Positions 42,300 to 53,410 of a DNA stretch of 54,213 nt are shown here, piece by piece. The notes beneath the pieces were generated by a model, which had not been told where the DNA came from, ran no database searches, and was given only the letters and a program-made list of their open reading frames with translations. The translations under genes were made by a program, and so were the position numbers. Source of the stretch: Guillardia theta CCMP2712 (lineage: Eukaryota > Cryptophyceae > Pyrenomonadales > Geminigeraceae); assembly GCF_000315625.1 (NCBI RefSeq), contig NW_005434600.1:64105-118317 (forward strand). The letters run 5' to 3'. How positions within the stretch are numbered: position 1 is the first letter of the stretch; each line of letters opens with the position of its first letter.

Positions 42300-43420
42300 T
42301 CAGTTTGGTTTGAAACTGCCCGGAAGCCACCAGGCGTGTCTACAGAAAAAAAGAGAAATCCCCCATGACCCTACCCCTGATCTTCTTGGAAAATATTCGA
42401 CGTTTTACTATGTACTTTTGTTGGTTAATTTGAAAAACAGATTATTATGTTTTAATACGTTGCACATTTTTCGATTAACAAAAATCGAACTTGATAAACC
42501 TCTCCATCAGGGGTCATCCACTAGTGTACATGTCGGGCGCTATTTTTTGTTTCCACTTGGGTCGAAGAATGTTGGGGAAGGGGCGAGAGGAGAGGACAGC
42601 GGAGTCAGATATGAGAAGCAAACATCTATGTGGAGCTACGATGATGAAGATGAGAACAGGGAAAGAGGAGAAAGAAGAAGAAAAGAACAGAAACGTTAAG
42701 AATAGAAGAGTTGACGAAAGGAAGAAGGAAGGAAGATGTGAGATGGTCAGAAGAAGACATCATGGAGAGAATGGAAGGAACTGGAAGAGAAGACAAGAGA
42801 CAAGGCATTCAAATGCAGAATAAAGTTCACTCGTTATGAAAGAAAGAATGGGCAAGGATGATACTTGAAGAAATGTGTTCTTGGTGCAACACGAACCAAT
42901 AGTAGAGTGCAGTATCAGTTTTGTTATTTTGGTTTTCAGTGCCACCTGTCACAGCAAATTTATGTTTTTTGGAGACAATCGCACGAAAAATCGTACTTCA
43001 CAACACAAAAATAATCATCAAAACATGCTTGTGAACGAGTGGAATGAGAATGGAATAAGATGAGAGAGAGAGAGAGAGCAAGAGATTGAAGTCGAAACTG
43101 CAATTCAGACATTTGTGAGAAACTTCAAATTTGTGTTCCATTCTGTAGAAGAGTGCATGCATCATGATTTTTTGTTGTAAATTTCCACATAAGTTGCTTC
43201 ATAACGATATGCTCCGCTTTGATGTCCGTCCCCAGCACGAATGGATGGCGACCTATACGCATCATGTGCGAATGAGAATCACGGGAAGTAGGAGTGATTA
43301 GCATACTGTGCAAGTCTCACAGGTTCTAACAACAATAATCAAAAGTTCTAACAAAACAAAAATCTCCATGCAAAGCCTGACACCATCCTGTATGATTGCA
43401 GATACACTTGAAGCACTACG
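42300..43420. other. Intergenic, partly AT-rich
   Basis: 42390-42500 is AT-rich. 42560-42800 is purine-rich (GAAGAAGAAAAG). A short (GA)n lies at about 43062-43078. No convincing gene, RNA or family repeat is visible. Confidence 0.4.
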
Positions 43421-43848
43421 ATGCCCCCAAAGACGACTGAAGGACGTCCACATCGGGATCCGAAGCCCAAGGCTATCTGGTTTGTAGCCTGAGTGTGGGA
43501 GGAGGAAGGAGGAGGCTGAGGCGTACCCAGGGATCCCTCGGAGACCAAAGGAGACGAGAACGAGCCTCAGCAGAAGAAGCCCAAGGCCGTCAAGAAGGCA
43601 AGGGGACGAAAACACAGCGCCCTTCACTGACGCTGCGCAGGTGACGAAGCCTAAGGCAGCTGTCAAGAAGACTATTAAGAAGGTGAGGAAAAATAACATG
43701 GTCATCACTGCTCGTGACCGGCCGCAGGCTGCCCCCAAGAAAGCCGCCAAGGCCTCCAAGGGCAAGCAAACTAAGGTCTGGTAAGGGGGCGATGCTGAGT
43801 GGTGAGCTGACTTGAGCGAAGGGGAAGAAAGGCGGCTCGAAGAAGTAA
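43421..43848 (+). CDS. Small Lys/Ala/Pro-rich basic protein, histone H1-like
   Basis: Five-exon model with closing frames, 80 residues: 43421-43479, 43531-43597, 43641-43682, 43728-43775, 43822-43848. The protein is MPPKTTEGR at the start, then EPQQKKPKAVKK, TKPKAAVKKTIKK, APKKAAKASKGKQTK and a GKKGGSKK end. That is the Lys-Pro-Ala composition of histone H1 tails and of small H1-like chromatin proteins in protists. No winged-helix H5 domain is visible, so either it is a tail-only H1 as in some protists or upstream exons are missed. The intron after the second exon starts with GC (AAG|GCAAGG). A ribosomal-protein or nucleolar tail is the alternative. Confidence 0.5.
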
Positions 43849-44194
43849 GCGGGGTGTTGCCTGCTGTCACTCCGTGATGGCCCCTTCCTACTCACACTGA
43901 TGAATGCTGCCTGAACGCTACAGTGATGCTTCGTGAGCGAGTACTGAATTCTTGTTGATATTAAATTTGAATTTCAATCATATAAACGAGGCGGACAAGG
44001 GGAGCGTGTTGTTAAGATTGTCATGGAGATCTCTCAATCTGGCTTGTTTGAGAAAGTTGAAAATCACTATATTGTCAAACAGCGTCACAGAACACCTAGA
44101 AGCTACCAGACGCCAACCCGGAGACGTCAGAAGAGCCGCCGGAGGTGGACCTGGTAGAGAATCAGGGTGGGGAAGACTTGGAACGAGCTCTGTC

Positions 44195-44695
44195 TTACTG
44201 GACGATGGCAGAGAAGACCGAGAGGCCGACGATGAGGCTAAGAGGAAGGACCCACTGCAGCCAACATGTCACTCTTATGCTTACAAGGTGTTGGGGACTT
44301 CCTTTGGCAGTCCGGTGACAGGGATCGCTCCTCGTGGGTCGGGGATCTTCTGTTTGAGCTTCATGGCCTCCATTGACATCCTGCGGCAGGTCATGCGTAA
44401 GGGAGGAGTGTACACTGAGCGAGGAGGCAACAGTGAGAGGGAAGGGCATGGAGATGTCGATGAACTTGGGAAGGTGAGGCTCACGGTTCAAGCGCATCTG
44501 AAACTTTGTCTTGAAGGTTGAGGACAGGGTTGGCTTCTCGCTCCTGCAGCAAAATGAGAGTAAGTGTGGAAGAGCATGAGTGGGAATGAGGAAATGGATG
44601 ATATCTTGTGAACGTGTCTGTCTGAATCCGAGGGTAAAGAATGCAGAGAGTTTGCTTGCCTTCAGCTTGCTGATACGGGCATTAAGGGCAGACAT
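44195..44695 (-). CDS. 77-residue protein with C-terminal membrane anchor, unknown
   Basis: Four exons close perfectly: 44695-44660, 44543-44485, 44380-44285, 44237-44195, with phases 0, 2 and 2. The first intron begins with GC (AAG|GCAAGC). The protein starts MSALNARISKLKERE, a short helical segment, then QDKVSDALEP, a basic stretch with KLKQKIPDPRGAIPVTGLP, and ends with FLIVGLSVFSAIVQ. The C-terminal hydrophobic segment suggests a tail-anchored protein of the ER or an organelle outer membrane, or a small subunit of a membrane complex. I do not recognise a family. The exact frame closure over four exons is the main evidence that it is real. Confidence 0.6.
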   Translation of the reverse strand: MSALNARISKLKASKLSAFFTLGFRQTRSQDIIHFLIPTHALPHLLSFCCRSEKPTLSSTFKTKFQMRLNREPHLPKFIDISMPFPLTVASSLSVHSSLTHDLPQDVNGGHEAQTEDPRPTRSDPCHRTAKGSPQHLVSIRVTCWLQWVLPLSLIVGLSVFSAIVQ

Positions 44696-45799
44696 GTCGA
44701 AATTAGCTGATGCTCCGCTGTCATTGAGTCAGATTTATCTTCTACCATTTCACTCTCCTTTCTCTCAGGAGATTGACGGCCGCACCCCTCCCCTCCTCCT
44801 ACGTCTACTTTCCTCCCCTTCTCATCCCCCTTATCAACCATGCATCGACTTATCACTTCCTTCCTCTCCCAGATTTTCTGCTAGAATCCCCTTCTGATCA
44901 TGCCTTTACCTCTCGTCTGGCTTGTCAGGGTCAGGCCCTGAAGTCGCCTGCATCCTCCAAGCATGGGGGCGTGCTGTGCATGCTCGTGCTCTCAGAGCTG
45001 TCAAAGGTAGAGGGTTCAATCCAGAGAATCCCTCGACAGATATCAGGAGCGCCTGCTCACGGATCGTCACATTATTGCACAGGAAAGAGAAAGTACAGCA
45101 GGAAAAAGAGTTGTTGGGTGTAGCAAGGCGAATGAGGAGGGCCGGGAGCAGGAGGATCTTACGCTGAGAAGAAGAAGCTGGAGTTTCATTGAGTGCTCAA
45201 AACCTGGAGGTATGGTTAGAATCAAATCTCTCAAATGAATTGGTGGGGGTGAAGTTAGAGAACACTTGCGTTTCAATCACTACGCTAGCTTAAATTCCAA
45301 GCAACGCCTCGCACGTATCCTTACAAATTTTCAAAATCTTGAAGAAACTCTCGCAGTCAAATTCAATCTAGGTCATGATTCGACAAGAAGACAGCGCATG
45401 ATAGTCATCAGAAGTCATGCATTCCTCGCTTCTTCCATCAAATTCGATTCCTGCACTGACTTCTGCAACACACTCTGCCTGGATAATCAGAGTGTGTGCT
45501 CACAACAAAAAAGGATCAAACACATCACTGAAGGTACAATGAGCCAATCTCTTTGCTTTCTGTTAGAGTAGGATGAAAGGATGGCACAAACTCTGACTTC
45601 GGAACAAAATGGAAAGTATGACACCAAGTACGGGGTTGAGCATGTCAGGGATCACAAGAAGACAAGTCAGCACCATATGTTGGATCAGATCTACTAAACC
45701 ATCATGATTCCGTAAGATCGTATCAACGGAAACAGTCGTCTTTTCTTCCCATCCTGGCTCCACGGCATAGTAACTTCGGAGCGCCGAGTGATGCATTTT
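44696..45799. other. Intergenic, no clear gene
   Basis: Upstream region of the small membrane protein gene. 44750-44900 is pyrimidine-rich. An open stretch around 44922-45167 lacks recognisable content. I see nothing further to support. Confidence 0.35.
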
Positions 45800-46075
45800 T
45801 GCCTTAGGTGGGTCACTTCCCATGGGAGGTGGGGTATTTTCTGAATCACCGGTACAGACTTTCAAATCCCAGAGCTCATATCAGATGGTGGGGTAATCAG
45901 AAGATATTGGCTGGGTAGTACCTCATAAATCTTTTTTTCAGGGGTGGGGTGGGGCCTTGCAGCTGGTAGGGGTGTGTCAAAAACTATATAAACATTAGGG
46001 GTTGGGTACGATTTGGATGGGTAGTCGAGGTCAGTTTCAAGGGTACATTAATTTAAGGGGTACTGTATGTTTTTA
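45800..46075. repeat. G-strand-biased repeat patch
   Basis: Blocks GGTGGGTC, GAGGTGGGGTATT, TGGTGGGGTAATC, GGGTAGTACC, AGGGGTGGGGTGGGGCC, GGTAGGGGTGTG, AGGGGTTGGGTACG, TGGGTAGTC and AAGGGGTACTG at 15-35 bp spacing. Same class as 25435-25830. The segment 46076-46479 after it is AT-rich and unremarkable. Confidence 0.75.
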
Positions 46076-46479
46076 ACCAGACTCTTTTAGCAAACCCTTT
46101 AAAATTAAGAGATCTGATCGTTATAAACTTTCATAACGCATTTATAAAACCAAAAAAGACATTCAGTTTTTACCTGCTGACACGCAAAACAGTCAGGTGA
46201 AATCAAAATAAATGAAAACTACTCGTTTGAGGTACAATCATATAAAGAAGTTTTTAAAATGAGACGCTCTGCTGAATCGAAGGTGATGACCATGTCTTGG
46301 GCATGCACAAGGCATGACAAATCGGAGAGCATGTTACCATGGATGTCGAAATAGATTTGTTTCGAGATCATAAAAAGTATCTGGAGGAATGAGATTCTAT
46401 TTCGAACCGACTAGATCGGAACCGATGCAAAACGAAATCGTTTCGAGAAAGCTCCAGCGGGTTCGGCATGGAGATGTAC

Positions 46480-47000
46480 CTGTTCTTGGTGGGAGTGGTG
46501 GGGGTGGGAGTGGGGGGTACCGGGGGGTATTTCAATCTCAATAGCGACGACAGGGGTGGTCATAACAGGAACAATGGTGGGTCAGGAGGGGAATCTATCG
46601 TTCGAGTTTCTGCGGGTAGGGGTACTACATTCGCTCAGAGGGTATGGTCAACTATAGGGTGGGGTGGAGCAATTAAAGCGACTACCCACCTTACGCTGTC
46701 CCGGATATCTTCCTGATTGCCTGTGATCCACCCCCTTCTTGAAGCCAATTTTGGATTGCTTATGGGGTACCTGTACTACCCCACCCCTGTTTTCTTTAAG
46801 TGTTCAAGTACATCGACTACCCACCTAGTATAAAATTTGGGTGCGGTGGGATGCCCACTTGATTTGAGGGGGTCCTAAAGGTCCCGTCCAATTCATAGTA
46901 GAACTACCCCACCCTCCTATTTCGATCATAGACACCATCACCCTGTGACAGGACAATCACCCCACCCCAGATTTCCAGGACCACCCCACCCTCTAGGATG
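46480..47000. repeat. Repeat patch that switches from G-rich to C-rich strand
   Basis: The left half, to about 46670, has G-blocks on + (GGGAGTGGTGGGGGTGGGAG, GGGTACCGGGGGG, GGTAGGGGTAC, AGGGTGGGGTGG). From about 46680 the bias inverts to ACTACCCACC, CCACCCCC, TACCCCACCCC, CTACCCACC and ACCACCCCACCC. The arrangement is a loose inverted pair of the two strand forms, centred near 46675. Confidence 0.75.
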
Positions 47001-47071
47001 GGTCCCTCAAGTCGGCGCATAATGGCGGCGTCTTACTTTTGGAGAGCGAGCGCTAGGAACGGGCCTGGGAG

Positions 47072-47202
47072 GAGGAGAGGAGGAGAGGAGGAGAGGAGGA
47101 GAGGAGGAGAGGAGGAGAGGAGGAGAGGAGGAGAGGAGGAGAGGAGGAGAGGAGGAGAGGAGGAGAGGAGGAGAGGAGGAGAGGAGGAGAGGAGGAGAGA
47201 TT
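47072..47202. repeat. (GAGGAGAG)n octanucleotide array
   Basis: About 16 tandem copies of an 8-bp unit, GAGGAGAG, with almost no variation. It lies about 450 bp upstream of the heat shock factor start codon. Confidence 0.9.
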
Positions 47203-47650
47203 ATGATTGAGAAAGCATCAGTCTAGACGATTGCAAGGTAAAGACGGTGAGCAGAGGAATGTGAGCTGCTCGATGCAATGATGGGAAAACAGCGGCAGAG
47301 GCACTTGCTTTGCTGAGGGCTGAAGGTGATGGAGGATAAGACGGCGCTCTAGAGGAAACAAAGCTGAACCCATGATCTATGATGATATGGCTTTATGTAG
47401 ACAGAGCTGTAGTGGATCTCTATGCAAAGCTTCAATGGGTCTTTATCTTCCTTCAACCTCGATCGAAAGCGGATTGTGACAGCGATCATGGCCATCGCCA
47501 GTCATAGGTTGTGCAGAGAAAACTCATGCTGTCAGAACTTTGAGAGACGCCTGCACTAGTGTGCTATTGATAGCGTTTGAGAGATGCCTGCTCTTCTCCG
47601 AGTGACATGTCCTGATGGTTGGGGAATCGCAGGGGTGCATTGGCTAGGAG
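47203..47650. promoter_or_regulatory. Upstream region of HSF gene with a 16-bp direct repeat
   Basis: Unique-looking DNA containing TTTGAGAGACGCCTGC at 47539-47554 and TTTGAGAGATGCCTGC at 47576-47591, 37 bp apart and 60-112 bp upstream of the HSF ATG. It is a candidate promoter element. No canonical run of three GAA/TTC heat shock units is obvious. Confidence 0.4.
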
Positions 47651-50600
47651 ATGTCGGACGAGGATGAGGACATGAAGAAGACAGGGGAGGAGGGTGATGA
47701 TTCCTGCCTCCCTGTTTTCATCACAAAGCTGCTGCGAATGCTGTCATCCAATACCAACCCGGAGTCAATAAGATGGGGTGCCGATGGGACCACTGTGCTG
47801 ATCTCGGACCCATCAGCCTTTGCAACGGTAGGGTGTGCTTGCTTGCTCTCTTCTATGCCGAGTGCCTTGCTGACTGTGCTCTTCTGACAGAAAGTTATTC
47901 CAAAGTACTTCAAGCACAGCAACTTCGCCTCTTTTGTTCGACAGCTGAATGTGAATCTTTCCAGTTTCATGCAATTTCCTTCTCATCCGTGCTTTGATTA
48001 GCTCTACGGCTTTCACAAAACTACTCAAGACCCGGAAGTGTGTGAATTTCAGCACAAGTATGTGGTTCCTATGTCTGTCGCTTCGTTTATGATGATCAAT
48101 TCTCGCAGATACTTCAAGCGTGATCAGCCCAGCCTGTTGCACAACATCAAAAGAAAGGTATGCTTTGTGAGGACGACTGTTTGATTTTTGAAGGCCGGTT
48201 CTTTGGCATGCAACTTTAATTTCTTTGTGTTGTCTTGACTTTGTCCTCCTGCTCTCCAGGTGGCTCTGGAAAAGTCAGACAATGCTAGGTCAAAGGTGAA
48301 CTCGCGTTCCCAGAACGTTCATGGTTCTAACGTTCCTGTTCAGGTCGACATGGACGACCTCGTGAATAGTGTCAACGAAGTCAAATCGAGACAAACGCAG
48401 GTCCTGATTGCTTGAGGAGAGAAGCTGTGATGCAAACCTTACTGTAATCTCAGTTCGAGAACGCGCTGCTGCAGAAGGAGATGGAGAAGCAGATCCTGTA
48501 TCAAGAGGTTATGAACGCGCAGCAGAAGCAGAAGGTACTGCCACGTGCTCTCCTCTCGCAACCCTCCTGATTGCAGCATCATCAGGTCCTTGAAGAGAAG
48601 ATCTCGAGGTTAGCCTGGGTGCTGATGAAAGCATGCAATGCTATCCAAGAGCAGCAGGTACGAGGCTGCCGCTCGCCGATCGCTTTCTCGCTGACTTTGG
48701 GGATGCAGCGGACTACACAAACGCCTCAGCCGCCCCAGCAGATCCAGCAAGGGAACTCCCAGCAGCCGCCCCAGCAGATGTCTGCTCCTTCCCCCTCCAT
48801 CACCTCCATCGCCTCCCAGGTTGAAGTTGGACCCGACGTTGCTGCGGCAGCTGAATATCGTGCTGCAGGGCATGGGGATGGTCGGAATCAAGCGGAATCG
48901 GGATGACGATGGGATGTTTCCTCCCAGTCAGCGGCAGTACGATCAGGGGAGACCACCTGCTGCCCAGGTTGATGTTTGCGCGGTTGCTGGCAGCGTGCTG
49001 ATGATTCGCTCTCCAGAATCCTTCAGCTACATCAATCGGTGCGATGATGATCATGATGTGATGATGATTATGTTCATGTTCATGTTCATGATCATGTTCA
49101 GGATGATGATCGTGATAGATGTGATCACTCACGTGAACTTGTGGCAACAGGGATGAACACGATGGGAGGACTGAGCATGAACGATGAGAGAAAGCAGCTT
49201 CAATCGATCGATCCGTCAAACCTTGAAGATTGGCTTTCTCAGGCAAGTTTTGGAGCACATCTTCTTCTTCCCTCGTAATCGTTTCACAGCTTGCAAGCAT
49301 CGGAAGCACATTGGGCGGAACAGGTGAAGGAGCCCTTCAATTTCCCGTCTTTCCACTCTAAACTCCCTCCGCTGCTAAATCTCTTCCTCCACACCTCTCA
49401 CAATCCAACCCCCCCCCCCTCCCTTTCCCTCCGCATCCCCCTTTCTTCTCCTTCTCCTTGTCCTCCTTCTTATCCTCCTCCGCCTCTTTATCCTCCTCAC
49501 CTTGTACCTCACCTTCTTCTAGCTACCATGTCTAACTCCTTTTCCACTCTCCTCCTCTTGCTCTGTCTGACCGTTACCCCTCTCACACAAACACGCAGGA
49601 ATGGGAAGCATCGGAAACAATCTTGGAAGGTCTGTACTACCTGTTTGACGATCCAGCGATGCTGATGGAACGTGAAGCACAAGCAACCTTGGCAGTATGG
49701 GCAACAGCATGCAGTCAGGTCCTTCTTTCTTATCCCCCCCCCCTGCCCCTCTCCCAATACCCCGCCCCCCACCAGCGTTCAAACTTCCCTGCTCCAACCC
49801 CTTCCACATGCTCGTTTGCTCCTTCTCCTCTCCCCCTCGCCTCCCTTCCTCTTTCCCGCTTCGCCTTGGCTTGCTCTTCCACCTTCCACCGTCTCTTTCC
49901 TCCCTCCTCCCTGCTCGTGTACCTCTGCGCCCTCCTCTCTCAGGCTGTTCCCTCTTCTGCTTTCCTGCGGCTTCCTCGCCATCTGCTGTGCTTGAAACTA
50001 ACGGCTGTCAGCAGGGGGTCTGGACCCCATGGCGCGACAAGGAAATATCACAGGCATCGGCAACAACCAGCAGCATGTCAGAGATCTGATCACATCCTCC
50101 TCATCCTCCTACTACTACTCCCCCTCCTCCCTCTTCCCTGTTTCCTCTTCCACCACTTTCCTTCCTCGGTCCCTCCCTGCTCTCGCTCCGTTGTCCCCTA
50201 TCCTTCCTCCTCCCTGGCTGACTTCACTGCGACACCCACAGGTCGCGAACAACAACAACAACAACAACTCGGGAGGAGGATGGCAGGGCATGCAGACTCA
50301 TCAGCATCACCCCAACAACCAGATGCACTCGGGGATGGATATGATGCACTCCAACGACTCCATGCAGTACAGCGCGCAGCAGGCGGCGGCCTGCGGCTCG
50401 TTCCAGGGGATTCTGTCTCCTCTCTCCTCTGTCAACGGGACGATGGGGTAAAGAGATGTTGCGCATGGCATGTTGGTGTTTGTTGAAGATGCTCAGATGC
50501 GTGTGCTGTGTGTGCCGCTTCTGTTATGTTTGCATGCAAGGATTGGTGTACAGAGGTTGCGTACATGTACACAGTGATCGGGCGAGAGGTTGTGGTGTGT

Positions 50601-52153
50601 GTATACAAGGTTGTAGAACACATTGTCTACAAGCACTTCGAGTTACTAGGCTAGAGATATTCTGAGTCGATTTGAGATGCTTTGTGATGCCACCTCTCAA
50701 TCAACAGCATTCTTGCCTTGATTGTCATACTTTCCCACTTCCATGCTCTCCTTCTACGTACTCTCCTCCCTTCCTCTCTCTCGTACCCTCTCTTGTTCTC
50801 CTCGTCCCGCTTCACCCCTCCCTCTTTCTTCTCCTCGGCCCTCCCTCTCTTCCTCTTCCTCTTCGTCTCCCTCGTCACTTGCTCCTTCCCCCTCTCCTGC
50901 CCCACTGCACACGTACAAGCGCTATCCTGCATGATTATCACACAGATCGATTTTCAGTGGATCAGCAACCGAGATGTCCTCGTTGAAGTAGCGAGCGTGT
51001 TCTGATTTGTTGTTCCTGACACTCCTCTGCAAGGTCACTCTCGAGCGTCAACGGAACCTTCAACAGCATCTTTGGCAGTCAGAGTGACACGCTGGGTCGC
51101 AACCAGAACGCCATGGCCCCCGACAGCGGCCAGCAGTCGCAGTTCAACCAGGTCTGCAACGTGTGAGGAGATGGAGATGGAGATGGAGATGGAGATGGAG
51201 ACTTCTTCAACAAGTTCCGATGTTGTGATGTGTGATGTTGCGCTGTCATTGTTTTGGTTCGATCTGATTGCTTGCTCGCTCGCTCGCTCTCGTGTCCTTC
51301 AACGTTACTTCCTTCCTTTCTTCTCTCCTCCTCTTCTCTTCTCCTTCCCCGGCATGTCTTGACCTGATCACCAGCAGGGGCAAGTGTCTTCCATCCCTTT
51401 CTTGCCCAAGACAGGACCCCAAGGTATGATGATGTGTTTCCACTATACTCTGTCTTCTTATATGTGTTTCCTTCTTCATGTAAAATCTTCCTATCGCCAT
51501 CTCACTCTCTCTGTTCACAGGGGGCGGTGGAATGAACAACTTCGGGTATCAAGTACCAATGAACTTACAGCAGAATCAAGGTGAATTCTTGTACTGCTTC
51601 CTTCCCCTCCCCTCCCCATCCTCTCGTTACATTCGCCCCCTCCCTTCCTCCCCTTGTCCTTCCCCCTCCCCTCCTCCTCCTTTTTCCTTCCTCCTCCACC
51701 TCCCTCCCTTGTCTACTCTTGTGAGGGGTTTCTTAGGGTCTATGACACCGCAAGGGCGCCAGGATGTCCCAACAGATGATAAGAAGCAGCAGGAGCTACT
51801 GCGAATGGTGAGAAATGATGACAAATGCAAAATAGAGGGGTGGGGAGGGGACGGAGATGGGAGGAGAGAGGAGAGAGGGGAAGGGAGGGGAGGAGAAGGG
51901 AGGGAAGGAGTAATAGAACGGAGGAGTAGAGGAAGATTTCTTGCATCATGTTTTATTCCTTTGAGATCTCACAAGGAATGTGATGTGTGTTGTTGTTGGG
52001 TATGAGAGCGTTTGTACATGATGACTTCAAGGTTTCTGAAAGTCACTGCAGATGATGGAACAGCAGCAGCAACAACATCCGCAACAGGTTCTTATCTCTT
52101 CGATATGAAACATGTTCTGACATTGTTCTTGGTTGCTGCAGCCATATCGGTGA
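47651..52153 (+). CDS. HSF: Heat shock transcription factor (HSF)
   Basis: Sequence-specific activator that binds GAA/TTC repeats as a trimer. The DNA-binding domain is spread over four exons, 47651-47827, 47891-47950, 48002-48057 and 48109-48157, with closing phases: LPVFITKLLRMLSSNT, IRWGADGTTVLI, KVIPKYFKHSNFASFVRQLN, LYGFHKT, EFQHKYFKRDQPSLLHNIKR. This is a complete HSF fold including recognition helix SFVRQLN. Exons 48260-48400, 48454-48534 and 48577-48657 give a linker and hydrophobic heptads for trimerisation (VNSVNEVKSRQTQ, FENALLQKEMEKQILYQ, VLEEKISRLAWVL). The rest, to TGA at 52151-52153, is about a dozen short exons encoding Gln/Asn/Met/Gly/Ser-rich sequence with related GMGSIGNN and SMGNSMQS units, probably an activation domain. 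One intron, 49243-49289, is GC-AG (CAG|GCAAGT). Exon boundaries after 49300 are approximate. Confidence 0.88.
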
Positions 52154-52495
52154 AGTATGTAAGGGAAAGGAGCGATTTTAATCCGTTACCAAACTTTCAT
52201 TGTAAACAAAGATTTGAACAAGTGAATCGAATTGGCGCATGGCCAAGAACCGAGTGTCGGAGTAAAGTCTTGAAAGAGAGCAGAGCAGAGCAGAGAAGAG
52301 CAGATTTGGGATGTGGGATGGGATGGCTGCAGAGAAAGGGTCGTAACAGACATGAAAGATGTTTTACTCTTTGCCTTCTGACACTCTGAAAGTGAAGAAG
52401 TCAGAGGCAGAGGAAGGGAGGGAGGGAAGGAAAACATGGCGAGGAGAGAATGGAACAAAATATGGAGCGGAACAAGAAAACCAAGTGGAAGTTAT
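52154..52495. other. 3' flank of HSF gene
   Basis: Presumed 3' UTR and flank of the HSF gene. Purine-rich near 52410-52440. Nothing recognisable. Confidence 0.4.
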
Positions 52496-52800
52496 GAAAG
52501 AGCAGGGAGGAGGTGACGTGAAGCAGGAGAAAGATCAGCAGCAGCAGCAGCATGAAGAGGAGGAGGAGGAGGATGAAACAGCAAGCACCTCTTCCTCTTG
52601 CTCGAATGCTCCTCTTCTTTCTGTGGAATCGTCAGCAAAATCTCCTCACTCCTCTACCAGCCCTCCTGCTCCTGTTCCTGCCCCTGCCCCTGCCCCTGCC
52701 CCTGCCCCTGCCCCTGCCCCTGCCCCAGCTCCAGCTCCAGCTCCAGCTCCAGCTCCTGCTCCTGCTCCTGCTCCTGCTCCTTCTCCTGCTCCTGATCCTT

Positions 52801-52859
<59 letters not shown>

Positions 52860-53029
52860 CGCCGCTGCTCCTGCCCCTGCTCCAGCTCCTGCTCCAGCTC
52901 CTGCTCCTGCTCACCATTTTTTTGCTGGCCTTCGTTCGGTCCTCTTTCCCCTGAGATAGAAAATAAGAGTTAAGCGGGGTTCGTACATCAGAAGAAGCAG
53001 CAGCAATAGCAGCAGCGGCGGCAGTAGCA

Positions 53030-53119
<90 letters not shown>

Positions 53120-53410
53120 GCAGTAATAGCAGCGGCGGCGGCAGTAGCAACTGAAGAAGACGAAGAAGAAGCAGCAGCAGCGATAAAGGTACAGGAGAGG
53201 AAGCGAGCTAGGTACCTTGAGAATTTTCCTCCATTCTTGTTTCTCTTCTTCCCCTGGCAGAAGATCAATCGCAAATCAAGAAGCGCGATAGAACAAAAGC
53301 AGAAGACATTAGAGATGAGACGGAGGTCGATCAACAACAAGATAGCAATGATAAACGATCTGATACCAATACAACACAGCACAATCAGTTTCCCAACAAT
53401 CAGTTTTCAA
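52496..53410 (+). CDS. Possible low-complexity Glu/Gln/Pro-Ala-rich gene
   Basis: Weak candidate. From ATG 52496 the frame reads MKEQGGGDVKQEKDQQQQQH, a Glu run, a Ser-rich stretch and then Pro-Ala repeats. After an interval with repeats, a segment at about 53261-53409 following the acceptor CCCTGGCAG reads SQIKKRDRTKAEDIRDETE and NDKRSDTNTTQHNQFPNNQ and ends at AAG|GTCAAG. The hydrophilic composition is plausible for a disordered protein, but trinucleotide and hexanucleotide repeats make open frames cheap here. Confidence 0.2.
52670..52862. repeat. (CTGCCC)n, (CTCCAG)n and (CTCCTG)n hexanucleotide arrays
   Basis: Three adjoining hexamer arrays: CTGCCC at about 52677-52724, CTCCAG at about 52725-52754, and CTCCTG at about 52755-52860. 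They are of the same general type as the intronic array at 24829-24900. Confidence 0.9.
53030..53118. repeat. (GAT)n trinucleotide array
   Basis: About 29 pure ATG/GAT units, flanked on both sides by similar GCAGCRGCGGCGGCAGTAGCA sequences (about 53008-53029 and 53128-53149). The array therefore sits inside a short direct duplication. Confidence 0.9.
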
